64,000 bases of DNA from SHZI01 sp963698405 (GCA_963698405.1 CAVOQT010000017.1:434001-498000), one strand, 5' to 3'. Numbered from the stretch's first letter, positions 28,330-37,084 are shown. The notes: a model not told the origin generated them from the letters alone. Translations and numbers: made by a program.

Positions 28330-31156
28330 TCATCCTTAGCTTGACGGATGAGGTACAGGCCGCGAGGCAGCGCGCGAGCACCAGATCAGGCCAAGCGTCA
28401 ATACCCGGCTTGGCGAAGCTCGCTGCTGATAGTCGGTCGTACGGTACACGGCTGGCTCCCGGGGCATGCCGAATGGCAGGTAGTGTGCAGAATACGCGGG
28501 GAAAGGTGCCGGATTTATTTTCCGCCGGCAAATAAATCCGGCACCTTTTACCACGCCTTTTACGACGACGGCGTATCGCCTTCTCCGCCTCAACCACCAC
28601 AAGAATCACCAGCGCCGCGATGACGCACACACCCAGATCCACCGCTGCCAGCGGCACTGTCCCAAACCACGCGTTGCCGGCCGGCAGGTAGATCACGGCC
28701 AGCTGCAGCAGCACGGTGAACAGCACGGCCGCCAGCAGTTGCCGGTTGGAAGTCAGGCCCTGACTGAACAGTGAAGTCCACTCCGAACGGATTGCCAGCA
28801 CGTGCCCAAGCTGCATGAAGCACAGCGTGGTAAACACCATGGTCTGCCACTGCCCCGCATCATGTCCCAGATACCAGGCCTGCACTCCGAGCGCGATTGC
28901 TGCCATCAGCAAGCCGACCAGAAAGGCATGTGCACCCAGCCCCTGCGCAAACAGGCTCTCCTGCGGTGGCCGTGGCGGACGATGCATGACTTCCCGCTCG
29001 GCCGGCTCGGCGGCCAGCGCCAGACCGGGCAGACCGTCCGTGACCAGATTGATCCACAGGATCTGTATCGGCAGCAGCGGTACCGGCAGGCCGATGAAGG
29101 GCGCGAGGAAAATCGTCCAGATCTCGCCGGAGTTTGTCGTCAGCACATAGCGGATGAAGCGGCGCAGGTTGTCGTAGATGCGCCGGCCCTCGCGTACCGC
29201 ACGCACCACGGTGGCAAAGTTGTCATCGAGCAGCACCATGCTGCCGGCTTCCCGCGCCACATCGGTACCGGTGATACCCATGGCGATGCCGATATCGGCC
29301 CTGCGCAGGGCCGGCGCGTCGTTCACGCCATCGCCGGTCATGGCGACCACTTCACCGCAGGCCTGCAATGCGCTGACGATCTTCAGTTTCTGCTCTGGCG
29401 AAACACGCGCATAGACACGCACGCACCTGACGCGCTCTGCGAGTTCTGCTACAGACAGTTCTGCCAGCTGTGCGCCGCTGAGGATGGTTTCGTCATCGAC
29501 CTCAAGTCCGAGCCGGGAAGCCACCGCTCTCGCGGTCAGCGGATGGTCGCCGGTAATCATCACCGGCGTGATGCCGGCGGTGTAACAGTCGGCGATCGCC
29601 ATGGCGGCTTCCGGGCGTGGCGGATCCAGCAGCCCGAGCAGACCGACGAACCGCAGGTCGCTCTCGACCAGCGGCGCTTCCATGCTGGGCGGCAACTCTG
29701 CCCAGTACCGCACACCGATGGCCAGCACGCGCAGGCCATCGGCAGCCATCTGCTCGGCGATATGCCGCAGGCGCACCACATCCAGCGGTGCCGATACGCC
29801 GCCGTAGAATTCACTGCTGGAAGCGTCGATGACGACTTCAGCCGCGCCCTTGGTCACCGACCACCAGCCGCCGCCGGGCAGGCGGTGAATGGTGGTCATG
29901 CACTTGCGTTCGGAATCGAAGGGCAGCTCCGCGACCCGCGGCAGCCGCGCAGACTCCGCGACATGATCGAGTCCGGCGGCTCGCGCAGCGAGCAACAGTG
30001 CCACCTCGGTAGGATCACCGACCACGCTGCCGTCGGCAGCCACGGCAGCATCGTGACTGATGGCCATTGCCGAAAGCAGCGTCTGCCAGGCCTCTGCCGT
30101 ACCCGGCTGTTCAGCCTGCACGGCATCGCAGTAGTACTGCTCCACGCGCATCTCGTTGGCCGTGAGGGTGCCGGTCTTGTCGGAACAGATATAGGTCACC
30201 GAGCCCAGCGTCTCGACTGCCGCCAGCCGGCGGATCAGCGCCTGACGCAACATCAGCCGGCGTGCGCCCAGCGCGAGCGAAATACTGACCACGGCCGGCA
30301 GTGCTTCCGGAATGGCGGCAACTGCCAGGCTGAGCGCAGTCAGCAGCATCGGCAGGGCCAGTTCGCCGCGCAGCAGTCCGGTGACAAACACGATGACGCA
30401 GATCGCGATCACCACCAGCGCCAGCCGGCGACCGAATACGGCCAGGCGACGCTGCAGCGGCGTATCCACTGCCCGCGCTTCGCTGAGCAGTGTGGCGATG
30501 CGCCCGAACTCGGTACGCATGCCCGTGGCGATCACCACGCCGAGTCCGCGGCCGTAGGTCACGTGCGTGCCCTTGTGGGCCATATTGCGGCGGTCACCGA
30601 CTGCCAGCTCGCCTTCACCGCGCAGCGCTTCGGTGATCTTGTCTACCGGCACCGATTCACCGGTGAGCGCCGCTTCATTGATGCGCAGGCTGGCCGCCTC
30701 GATCAGACGCAGATCAGCGGGCACGATACGCCCGGCCTCAAGCTGCACGATATCGCCCGGCACCAGCTCCGCCGCCGGCACCGTGGCCGCACAACCATCG
30801 CGCATGACAGCCGCAGAAGGCGCGGCCATCGCCTTGAGCGCCTGTATCGCCTGCTCGGCACGATATTCCTGAAAAAAGCCGATCACGGCATTCAGAACGA
30901 CGATCGCAATGATCACCACCGTATCGGTGAGATCACCGATCACGCCGGAGACGATTGCGGCGCCGATCAGCACCAGGATCATGAAATCGGCAAACTGCGC
31001 CAGGAACAGGCTGAGCAGCGAGCGCGGCCTGGCAGTGACCAGAACATTCGGTCCATGCTCGGCACGCCGCTGCAGGATCTCTGCATCCGACAGGCCGGAT
31101 GGCGAGACCTGCAGTTCGTTGAGTACTTCAGCCGGCGTGCGGCTATGCCAGCTCAT
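28304..31156 (-). CDS. Cation-transporting P-type ATPase (P2, Ca2+-type), frame extended at the C terminus
   Basis: This is a P2-type pump of about 900 residues that moves a cation across the inner membrane at the cost of ATP. It contains the TGES actuator loop (EAALTGESVPVDK), the phosphorylation site CSDKTGTLTANEM and the hinge MTGDGVNDAPALRRADIG. Membrane helix 4 reads VAAIPEALPAVVSI; the PEALP motif is typical of the SERCA/PMR1-like group, so calcium or manganese is the likely substrate. The pump-like sequence ends near VILVVVEAEKAIRRRR (about 28580). The frame then runs through a palindromic repeat and about 65 further residues without family resemblance, giving 950 in all. The stop may have been lost to the repeat or to an indel. 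Confidence 0.9.
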   Translation of the reverse strand: MSWHSRTPAEVLNELQVSPSGLSDAEILQRRAEHGPNVLVTARPRSLLSLFLAQFADFMILVLIGAAIVSGVIGDLTDTVVIIAIVVLNAVIGFFQEYRAEQAIQALKAMAAPSAAVMRDGCAATVPAAELVPGDIVQLEAGRIVPADLRLIEAASLRINEAALTGESVPVDKITEALRGEGELAVGDRRNMAHKGTHVTYGRGLGVVIATGMRTEFGRIATLLSEARAVDTPLQRRLAVFGRRLALVVIAICVIVFVTGLLRGELALPMLLTALSLAVAAIPEALPAVVSISLALGARRLMLRQALIRRLAAVETLGSVTYICSDKTGTLTANEMRVEQYYCDAVQAEQPGTAEAWQTLLSAMAISHDAAVAADGSVVGDPTEVALLLAARAAGLDHVAESARLPRVAELPFDSERKCMTTIHRLPGGGWWSVTKGAAEVVIDASSSEFYGGVSAPLDVVRLRHIAEQMAADGLRVLAIGVRYWAELPPSMEAPLVESDLRFVGLLGLLDPPRPEAAMAIADCYTAGITPVMITGDHPLTARAVASRLGLEVDDETILSGAQLAELSVAELAERVRCVRVYARVSPEQKLKIVSALQACGEVVAMTGDGVNDAPALRRADIGIAMGITGTDVAREAGSMVLLDDNFATVVRAVREGRRIYDNLRRFIRYVLTTNSGEIWTIFLAPFIGLPVPLLPIQILWINLVTDGLPGLALAAEPAEREVMHRPPRPPQESLFAQGLGAHAFLVGLLMAAIALGVQAWYLGHDAGQWQTMVFTTLCFMQLGHVLAIRSEWTSLFSQGLTSNRQLLAAVLFTVLLQLAVIYLPAGNAWFGTVPLAAVDLGVCVIAALVILVVVEAEKAIRRRRKRRGKRCRIYLPAENKSGTFPRVFCTLPAIRHAPGASRVPYDRLSAASFAKPGIDAWPDLVLARCLAACTSSVKLRMSGAKVTTR
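28502..28549. repeat. Palindromic repeat, copy A
   Basis: Arms AAAGGTGCCGGATTTATT (28502-28519) and its reverse complement (28531-28548) enclose a loop of 11 bases, TTCCGCCGGCA. The same arm sequence recurs at 52144-52200. The element forms a strong hairpin on either strand and ends in a T-run, so it may also act as a terminator. It lies within the 3' extension of the ATPase reading frame. Confidence 0.85.
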
Positions 31157-31253
31157 GGAATGGTGCAGTAGAGGTTTTGGGAACCTCCGCCCTCTACATC
31201 AGGAAAGCAGTCCTGATGGTCGCACCGGGCTGTTGGTCATGCAACGCGGAGCA

Positions 31254-32195
31254 TTACTGATGGCGCTGCGGCCCGCGCGAGGCAACCCGCCGCGCCACAA
31301 GCGCGCCGAGGCCGGTGAGCAGCAGCCAGACACCTGCCGGCAAGGGAATCACCACCGGTCGGAACGCCCCAGTTCGCAGCCGCTTTCAGGACTGGAAGGT
31401 CAGTCCTTCGATGCATCTGGCCCTGCTGGTCGCGCCCCGTGATCCCCAGCCAGAGAGCGGTCTGCGAAAGGTCAGCTGTGGCGATCCCGGATCTCACCGC
31501 CGAGCCATTCGCCCAGACGATGACCGACCAGAACAGCTGAACGGGTGCCATAGACAAATTCTGCGTGAGAACGCTCGGCGAGGGGACTGCCAAGAAAAAG
31601 GTGACAGGCAAACTCGTAGCCCGGGACGGCAGGATTGCGCCCGTACGCATACAACGAGATGTGCGGGCTCACGACGCGTGAAGTTGCTGTCGCGGTAGGC
31701 GATCCCGGTCAGGCGCGCCTCGGTTTGCCAAAAGGCGGTGCCGTCAGACTGCGCCAAAGAGCCCGACAGGCCGATACTGAAAGACAGGTCGACGAGGTAG
31801 TCGCTATTGCCTGCCGGCCTGATCGGGATGAAGCTGTCAGAGACGATGATCGACGCGACCTGAAAGTGCTCGTTGCCAGGCTGCAGGTTGGGCCCGCCCG
31901 CCGGCCAGGCGGTGTCGGCTTTGACCGCGACACTTGCGAAGTTGGCGGCATACGGGGTATTCGGCATGGCGGGGGTATCGGAGGCGAACGCGTCGGAACC
32001 GCCACTGGGCGCAGTGTGACAGAAGGGCAGTGAGACTGGCATCTGGTCGCCGTCAACGTCCACGCCAGCCGTGGATTCAGCCCGCACCGTGTACTCCACC
32101 AGGGCAGCAGCTGCCGCACGGCCACGCGGCAGGGCCAGAAGCAAGGTACCGAAACACACCGCCAGCCAGGTACGCGGGCGTAGCCTGGTGCGCAA
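31254..32195 (-). pseudogene. VPLPA-CTERM-type exported protein, several frame breaks
   Basis: The start at 32195 gives a signal peptide (WLAVCFGTLLLALPRGRAAA). An exported domain follows (LVEYTVRAESTAGVDVDGDQ, FIPIRPAGNSDYLVDLSFS, AFWQTEARLTGIAYRDSNF). After about 31690 the plausible sequence moves to a second frame (SPHISLYAYGRNPAVPGYEF, ACHLFLGSPLAERSHAEFVY). It ends in a third reading, RPVVIPLPAGVWLLLTGLG, then ALVARRVASRGPQRHQ with a stop at 31254. That ending is a VPLPA sorting motif, helix and basic tail like that of the gene at 18.5-19.2 kb. One in-frame stop remains in the joined reading near 31392, so decay and sequence error are both possible. The 97 bases between this gene and the ATPase hold nothing I can identify. 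Confidence 0.6.
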
Positions 32196-32303
32196 AACCG
32201 GATCGTCCAGGGATACCGATCAGGGCTCATGAGCGCTGCTCCTTGAATTGGCGGCGAATTCCTTTTATTTGGAAGCCGGTACGCATTACCCATACACCCG
32301 ATT

Positions 32304-32325
32304 GACTCACAACTGACTCACAACT
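32304..32325. repeat. Tandem duplication of an 11-mer
   Basis: GACTCACAACT occurs twice in direct succession and spans the stop codon of the BTAD regulator gene, so that two TGA stops occur close together in that frame. It is a simple local duplication without known function. The rest of 32196-32303 holds no gene or clear signal. Confidence 0.8.
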
Positions 32326-33141
32326 GCCGTCTGCGGATCTCCTCTGCCAGTTGCTGAGTGAGGGTAGACGGGGGCACACCCAGGCTGACCTGGCAGGCGT
32401 CCGCGCAACGCGCATAGGCCGCCAGCGCTTCGGTCTCGCGCCCGGCCGCTGCCAGGGCCGCCATCAGTTTCCGGCAGACCGACTCCGCCACCGGATCTGC
32501 CTCCAGTGCCCGATGGTAGGTATCGATGGCGAGTTCAGTCTGCCCGCGTGCCTCGAGCAGGCCGCCCAGTTTCTCGACCGCGCGCACGAAACGCAGCGCA
32601 AGTTGTTGCCTGGCAACCAGCGCCCAGGCCGCATCGATACCGGGCAGGAAATTGCCGTGATAGATCTGCAGCAGACGCCGGGCCAGCACCTCGGGCGAGT
32701 CGCTCAGGCGATCCGCATCGAGCTGCCGCCCTACCCCATCCAGCGTCCAGCGATCCACCCGGCAGAGCGCCCGGTTCAGGCGCAGTACGCCCGCACTGAG
32801 CAGCAGGACATCCGCACGCCCGAACAGCTGGCGCAGACGCTGCAGGTTCATTTCAAAGGCGTGGTGGGCAGCGTCAGCTTCCGCCTCCGGCCACAGCTGA
32901 TCGCACAGCGCCTTCACGGTCGTACCGTCGGGTTGATGGCCAGCAGCGCCTGCAACAGGTGCAGCGGCTTCTGCGGACCCCTGCCCGGCAGCTGCAGGTC
33001 CTGGCCGTCCAGCGCCACGCGAAACATGCCGAAGGTACGGATCTTCACCGGTCGCGGGTATGAGCTGTCTGCCGCCCCGTTCGCCGAGGGGCGCGCCAGC
33101 GGGAACCGTGCTGGTCCCCGGGATGGTTTCCGGATCACCAT
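32318..33141 (-). pseudogene. BTAD-domain (SARP-type) transcriptional regulator, one-base frameshift
   Basis: Joined across one missing base near 32940, the minus strand encodes about 274 residues. The N-terminal part is a winged-helix OmpR-like DNA-binding domain (VKIRTFGMFRVALDGQDLQL, PQKPLHLLQALLAINP, then DGTTVKALCDQLWPEAEADA). The C-terminal part is a bacterial transcriptional activation domain made of TPR-like helices (LARRLLQIYHGNFLPGIDAA, TYHRALEADPVAESVCRKLM, AAAGRETEALAAYARCADAC). In larger relatives this pair sits at the C terminus of an ATPase sensor. Here the sensor is absent and tRNA-Thr lies just upstream, so the gene is either a free-standing SARP-like regulator or the remnant of a larger one. 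Its targets are unknown; the broken VPLPA-CTERM gene is downstream. Confidence 0.7.
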
Positions 33142-33233
33142 GCTTCGCACATCGCAACCGGCGTGGCCTGCCAAGTGCAGCATACGCAAGGAAAACCGGG
33201 CTGGGAATGGGATGCGCTGCGTCGCAGGGAGGG

Positions 33234-33309
33234 TGGTGCCGGGGAGAGGATTTGAACCTCCGACCCCCGCATTACGAATGCGGTGCTCTACCAACTGAGC
33301 TACCCCGGC
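33234..33309 (-). tRNA. tRNA-Thr(CGT)
   Basis: The minus strand folds into a complete cloverleaf of 76 bases including an encoded CCA end. The acceptor arms GCCGGGG and CCCCGGC pair fully. The D arm contains GCTCAGTTGGTAGAGC. The anticodon arm is CCGCA-TTCGTAA-TGCGG with anticodon CGT (reads ACG, threonine), and the T arm contains GGTTCAAATCC. It is a single tRNA gene between the Fur-family and BTAD regulators. Confidence 0.96.
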
Positions 33310-33382
33310 GCCGGCGCGCAGTATAGGCAAACCCCCCGGGGCCAGCAATCAAGGCGGTCCGGCAGGACTCGCCGCTAACAGT

Positions 33383-33790
33383 CTATTTCTGCGGGCGGAC
33401 CCGGATGATCAGTTCTACGCTCTCGGCGCGCATACCGGGCGGCAAGATCGGCAGCTTGTGCAGCTCTACCTGACTGGAGTCGATATCCATCAGCTCGCCG
33501 GTGTCCTCATTGAGGAAGTGATGATGCACGGCCGTCGTGGAGTCGTAGACGATACGGGTCGGATCGAGGGAAATAGCCCGCAGGATGCCCTTGCTGGATA
33601 GCAGGTTCAGCGTGTTGTAGACCGTTGCCTTGGACACCCGGCTGCCACTGCTGCGCAGGGCCTGCAGGATCTGGTCGGCCGACATGTGGCAGGGCTCGGC
33701 GAGCAGCAGCGTGCTGACCTCGATGCGCTGCGCGGTCGGCGTCACGCCATGTTCACGCAGGGTATTTTCAATCCGGGTACGTACATTCAC
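33383..33790 (-). CDS. Fur-family transcriptional repressor
   Basis: This 135-residue Fur-like regulator has an N-terminal winged helix (LREHGVTPTAQRIEVSTLLL, SRVSKATVYNTLNLLSSKGI) and a C-terminal dimerisation domain with the metal-ligand histidines HHHFLNEDTGELMDID. The CxxC zinc pair of canonical Fur or PerR is missing from the C terminus, which places it with the shorter Fur-like proteins (Irr/PerR-like) common in Gammaproteobacteria. A GTG at 33790 with GGA nine bases upstream is the likely start. A longer frame to 33880 would read through the palindrome at 33839-33852, which is better seen as its operator. The regulated genes are unknown; it is divergent from the pilin operon. Confidence 0.85.
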   Translation of the reverse strand: MNVRTRIENTLREHGVTPTAQRIEVSTLLLAEPCHMSADQILQALRSSGSRVSKATVYNTLNLLSSKGILRAISLDPTRIVYDSTTAVHHHFLNEDTGELMDIDSSQVELHKLPILPPGMRAESVELIIRVRPQK

Positions 33791-33838
33791 AGGGATTCCA
33801 GTCAACAAGACCTTCGGTGCGCGAAGTTTAGCCACCCA

Positions 33839-33852
33839 TACACCCGGGTGTA
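33839..33852. promoter_or_regulatory. Palindromic operator candidate upstream of the Fur-family gene
   Basis: TACACCCGGGTGTA is a perfect 14-base palindrome 49 bases upstream of the GTG start. Its position in the leader of a Fur-family repressor gene, facing the divergent fimT gene 100 bases away, suggests autoregulation. It does not match the classic AT-rich Fur box, so the binding protein is an inference. Confidence 0.5.
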
Positions 33853-33953
33853 AACCAAACCGGCACCGCATGCCGCACAAATCCCCTCATTTCGGGCTGA
33901 TTGGCGCATGTTCTGCCGACCGATGCTGCGTTAGCGTAGCGCTCGGGTGACTT

Positions 33954-34484
33954 ATGCAAAACCAGACCGGATTCAGTTTGTTCGAACTTCTGCTCGTCAG
34001 TCTGCTGGCGAGCGTGCTTGCGGTCTTCGCCGTACCAGCCTTCGGCAATCTGCTGCTCGATGCGGGCATGGTCACGCAGGTCAATCGCTATGTGCATGGC
34101 ATGCACATAGCCCGGCAGGAAGCAGAAAAGTACGGCACCGATGTCGTGCTGTGCCGAAGCGTGGACGGCAGAAACTGCAATCACAGTCAGACCTGGCAGT
34201 CGGGCTTCATCGTTTTCGTCAATCGCGATCGCGATGATCCGCCACAGGTGGATGCAGGTGAGACGCTGTTGCAGTCAGCGCCAGCCTTTGACGGTGGCGT
34301 GATCACGGCCAACCGCAGTGCCTTCGTGTTTCGCCCGTATGGCAAACGCTCGGTCAATGGCACCCTTACCTTCTGCGACCGTCGCGGCCCTGGCGCAGCG
34401 AAAAGCGTGATCGTCAGTTATACGGGGCGACCGCGTACCACAGTCGCCAGCATCGACAGTAATCAGCTTAGATGTCCGTCCTAA
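33954..34484 (+). CDS. fimT: Type IV minor pilin FimT/GspH-like
   Basis: This 176-residue pseudopilin has the short basic leader and prepilin-peptidase site MQNQTG|FSLFELLLVSLLAS, with the usual glutamate at +5, followed by the hydrophobic N-terminal helix. The globular part has the GspH/FimT pattern HIARQEAEKYGTDVVLC, then TWQSGFIVFVNRDRD and SAFVFRPYGKRSVNGTLTFC, with paired cysteines. Minor pilins of this kind prime type IV pilus assembly with PilV, PilW, PilX, PilE and PilY1, whose genes follow. It is the first gene of the run. The 127 bases to the next gene contain an imperfect hairpin (CCCTGTGC with GCACAGGG, 34552-34585). Confidence 0.9.
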   Translation: MQNQTGFSLFELLLVSLLASVLAVFAVPAFGNLLLDAGMVTQVNRYVHGMHIARQEAEKYGTDVVLCRSVDGRNCNHSQTWQSGFIVFVNRDRDDPPQVDAGETLLQSAPAFDGGVITANRSAFVFRPYGKRSVNGTLTFCDRRGPGAAKSVIVSYTGRPRTTVASIDSNQLRCPS

Positions 34485-34611
34485 CAAACTGAATGAAAAT
34501 AAGTTTCCCCGGTCATCCCGATTGTGTCGCCGGTTATCGGCAGGGTTTCCCCTGTGCTACCTGTGAGGGCACGATACGCACAGGGAAAAAAATCCCGTAT
34601 CGGCAGCTGCG

Positions 34612-35205
34612 GTGTACACAAAAGAAGAAGGCGTCAGCCTCATCGAACTCATGGTCGTCGTCTCTGTTCTGGCTCTCGGGCTGGGGCTCGGCATACCTGC
34701 GTTCAACGACATGACGAGCAACAATCGCATGAGCACCTCGGTCAACGATCTCATCACCAGTGTGCATGCCGCCCGCGGAGAAGCGATTACCCGACAGGCT
34801 CCCGTCATCCTGTGCCCGGCCACCACCGCAGGCACGGATTGCCAGCCAGGCGGCGACCTAAGGGATGGCTGGCTGGTTTTTGTCGACAGCGATGACGACG
34901 CAAGCCTCGATACCGACGAAGCGATCGTGCAGCGACACGGCCCCATCAACTCGGGAGCAAGACTTGAACTGACTGCCTTCCCGACCGCCCGCGCTGGCCG
35001 GATTGCCTTCTCCGCCGCAGGCACGCTGCGCATCGCGGAATCCACCACCGATATCCAGATCTGTGATGCACGCGGTGATCGGGATACCGGCAGAGGTGTG
35101 GCGGCGGGACGCTGGATCCGTATACAGCCGACCGGACATCCCGAGATCCGGCGCATGCGTTCCGACATACAGGATGCGGACATCAATCCGCTGGGGGGCT
35201 GCTGA
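34612..35205 (+). CDS. fimU: Type IV minor pilin FimU/FimT-like
   Basis: This 197-residue second GspH/FimT-type pseudopilin has the leader MYTKEEG|VSLIELMVVVSVL, where the peptidase would cut after glycine. The helix is followed by MTSNNRMSTSVNDLITSVHA and ARGEAITRQAPVILCP, then LRDGWLVFVDSDDDASLD and a C-terminal FSAAGTLRIAESTTDIQIC. The only start in frame is the GTG at 34612, without a strong ribosome-binding site; no ATG is available before the previous in-frame stop at 34564. The leader may thus be incomplete or translation coupled to fimT. It is followed by pilV after four bases. Confidence 0.85.
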   Translation: MYTKEEGVSLIELMVVVSVLALGLGLGIPAFNDMTSNNRMSTSVNDLITSVHAARGEAITRQAPVILCPATTAGTDCQPGGDLRDGWLVFVDSDDDASLDTDEAIVQRHGPINSGARLELTAFPTARAGRIAFSAAGTLRIAESTTDIQICDARGDRDTGRGVAAGRWIRIQPTGHPEIRRMRSDIQDADINPLGGC

Positions 35206-35209
35206 GACC

Positions 35210-35677
35210 ATGCGCGCTGATTGCACAAGAGCACCCTCTGCGGCACGCGGCTTTACGCTCGTCGAAGTACTGGTTGCACTGGTCGTGATGTCGGTCGGCA
35301 TGCTCGGCATCGCGGGGCTCTATCTCGAAGGTCTGCGCGCCGGGCGCACGGCACTGTATCGGACCACTGCCGTCAATCTCGCCGCCGACATGGCCGACCG
35401 GATCCGCGCCAATCGGCCAGCTGCCAATGCCTATGCCGGCACAGGTCCTGGCGCTGACGAATCCTGCGTCAACGGCGACGAAGACTGCACACCGGTAGAA
35501 CTCGCTGCCGACGACTGGTTCAGCTGGAACAACCTGATTGAAATGCAGCTGCCTGATGGTGCGAGCGCCGAGATACAGGTCGACGCGGCAGCGACACCGG
35601 TCTACACCATCACCCTGGCATGGCCGGAAATCGGCCAGGCCGAACCCGCCAGTTACAGCCTGAGCGTGCAGCCATGA
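35210..35677 (+). CDS. pilV: Type IV minor pilin PilV
   Basis: This 155-residue pseudopilin has the cleavage site SAARG|FTLVEVLVALVVMSVGML, followed by GIAGLYLEGLRAGRTALYRT and the PilV signature NLAADMADRIRANRPAANAY. Its start ATG 35210 lies just after the stop of the FimU-like gene, and its stop overlaps the pilW start (ATGA). In Pseudomonas, PilV joins PilW, PilX and FimU in the tip complex that carries PilY1. The cysteine-containing segment ADESCVNGDEDCTP is typical of the exposed loop. Confidence 0.92.
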   Translation: MRADCTRAPSAARGFTLVEVLVALVVMSVGMLGIAGLYLEGLRAGRTALYRTTAVNLAADMADRIRANRPAANAYAGTGPGADESCVNGDEDCTPVELAADDWFSWNNLIEMQLPDGASAEIQVDAAATPVYTITLAWPEIGQAEPASYSLSVQP

Positions 35678-36636
35678 CATCTGCCCGCTCAGCACTTCGG
35701 CAACAACGCGGCATGACGCTGATCGAACTGATGGTGGCGATGTCGATCGGCCTGTTTCTGACCGGCGGCGCACTCTATATATACAGCCAGAGCAAGAACA
35801 CCTATCGCAGCAGCGACAGCCTCTCGCGGCTGCAGGAAAGCGCCCGCTTCGCACTCGATACCATCGAACCGGACATCCGCCTGGCGCGCTACTGGGGACG
35901 CAATGCAGAACCCGCTGCAGTCGGCGTACCCGCCAGCATCACGGTCCCCTGCAGCAGCAGCAGCGATGTCGCGGCATGGGCGCTGAACGTCGGCCTGCCG
36001 ATCGAGATCAGCGACGACGGCTACGATCTGCCCTGCACCTCCTTTGCCAACAATCCGCGTGCCGGCAGCGATGTGCTGACCCTGCGCCACGCCGAGCCCT
36101 GGAGTGGCGGCACACAACCCGCCGGACAGGCCGGCCGTCTGCAGGTACAAACCAGTCTGGCACAGGGCCAGATATTCAATGACGGGATATCGCCGGACCT
36201 CGGTGCCGATTCCACACGGCACAACGTGGTGGTCAGCGCCTACTACGTGAACGGTCGCTCCAGCTTTGACACCAGCCAGCCCTCGCTGCGGCGCCTGACA
36301 CTGCGCGCAGATGGCAGCCTCGGCGAAGATGAAGTCATCCCCGGCGTGGAAAATCTGCAGGTCCAGCTCGGCATCGACACCAACGGCGATGGCGGCGTGG
36401 ATCGTTATGTGGATGGAGATCATCCGCTGGTCACGGACGACGCCGCGATCATAGCCATACGTCTCTGGATGCTGGTCGGCACACCGGCAGACGATCAGGG
36501 CTGGAGTGACACCAGCAGCTACCCGACGCCCGATGCGGATCTGGGTGATCTGGTCGCCGGCAGCGGAGATTACCCGGCTGGGACACGACGCATGCAGATC
36601 AGCAAGACCATTTACCTGAATAATCAGGGTTCCTGA
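35674..36636 (+). CDS. pilW: Type IV minor pilin PilW
   Basis: This 320-residue pseudopilin has the leader MTSARSALRQQRG|MTLIE and the helix LMVAMSIGLFLTGGALYIYS, followed by LSRLQESARFALDTIEPDIR and LARYWG, the usual PilW order. The long globular domain contains the calcium-like stretch LGIDTNGDGGVDRYVDGD and ends with RRMQISKTIYLNNQ. It starts inside the pilV stop codon and ends two bases before pilX. Its length fits PilW of gammaproteobacteria. Confidence 0.92.
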   Translation: MTSARSALRQQRGMTLIELMVAMSIGLFLTGGALYIYSQSKNTYRSSDSLSRLQESARFALDTIEPDIRLARYWGRNAEPAAVGVPASITVPCSSSSDVAAWALNVGLPIEISDDGYDLPCTSFANNPRAGSDVLTLRHAEPWSGGTQPAGQAGRLQVQTSLAQGQIFNDGISPDLGADSTRHNVVVSAYYVNGRSSFDTSQPSLRRLTLRADGSLGEDEVIPGVENLQVQLGIDTNGDGGVDRYVDGDHPLVTDDAAIIAIRLWMLVGTPADDQGWSDTSSYPTPDADLGDLVAGSGDYPAGTRRMQISKTIYLNNQGS

Positions 36637-36637
36637 C

Positions 36638-37084
36638 ATGGCCATACAGCAGCGAGAGATACATGCACAGCGTGGCGCGGTACTCATCATCAGCCTGGTG
36701 CTGCTGATGGTGCTGACGATTCTCGCCATCTCGACCATGCGCACTGCCAGTCTCGGCCTGCTGATGGCGGGCAACACCCAGTATCGGCAGAACGCCTGGC
36801 AACTGGCACAGCGCGGTATCGATGCCGCCCTGCGCGCAGGCGACCCCGGCACTGGCGACGCCTGTGACACCGCTGCAGCTGATGCACCGGTGACGATCGA
36901 TGCACTCGGCGGCAGTTACACGACGATGGTGTGTTACCGCGGTGAATCGATGACACCGGGTAATTCGATCACGCGTGTGCCCACCTTCAATTATGAAGTG
37001 CATGCCGATGGCGCAACCGAACAGCGCGGTGCACGGGCGCACCTGGTACAGGGCTACGCAATCACAGGCGCATCAGGCCAATGA
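36638..37084 (+). CDS. pilX: Type IV minor pilin PilX
   Basis: This is a 148-residue PilX-type minor pilin. The N-terminal segment QRGAVLIISLVLLMVLTILA lacks the usual glutamate at +5, as is typical for PilX. It is followed by STMRTASLGLLMAGNTQYRQ and AWQLAQRGIDAALRAGD, matching the PilX_N family. In the tip complex PilX bridges the other minor pilins. Its stop overlaps the start of the next small gene by four bases. Confidence 0.9.
   Translation: MAIQQREIHAQRGAVLIISLVLLMVLTILAISTMRTASLGLLMAGNTQYRQNAWQLAQRGIDAALRAGDPGTGDACDTAAADAPVTIDALGGSYTTMVCYRGESMTPGNSITRVPTFNYEVHADGATEQRGARAHLVQGYAITGASGQ

Noticed and set aside
28802..31171. A 789-codon open frame antisense to the P-type ATPase
   Set aside because: The ATPase has every hallmark motif; the antisense product is His/Gln-rich and matches nothing. 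The same applies to 12542-14047 opposite the MFS gene.
34485..34611. Possible c-di-GMP (GEMM-type) riboswitch before the FimU-like gene
   Set aside because: GCACAGGGAAA resembles one GEMM segment, but the second stem, the GACGCAAAGCC part and the tetraloop receptor are absent. Only an imperfect hairpin remains.
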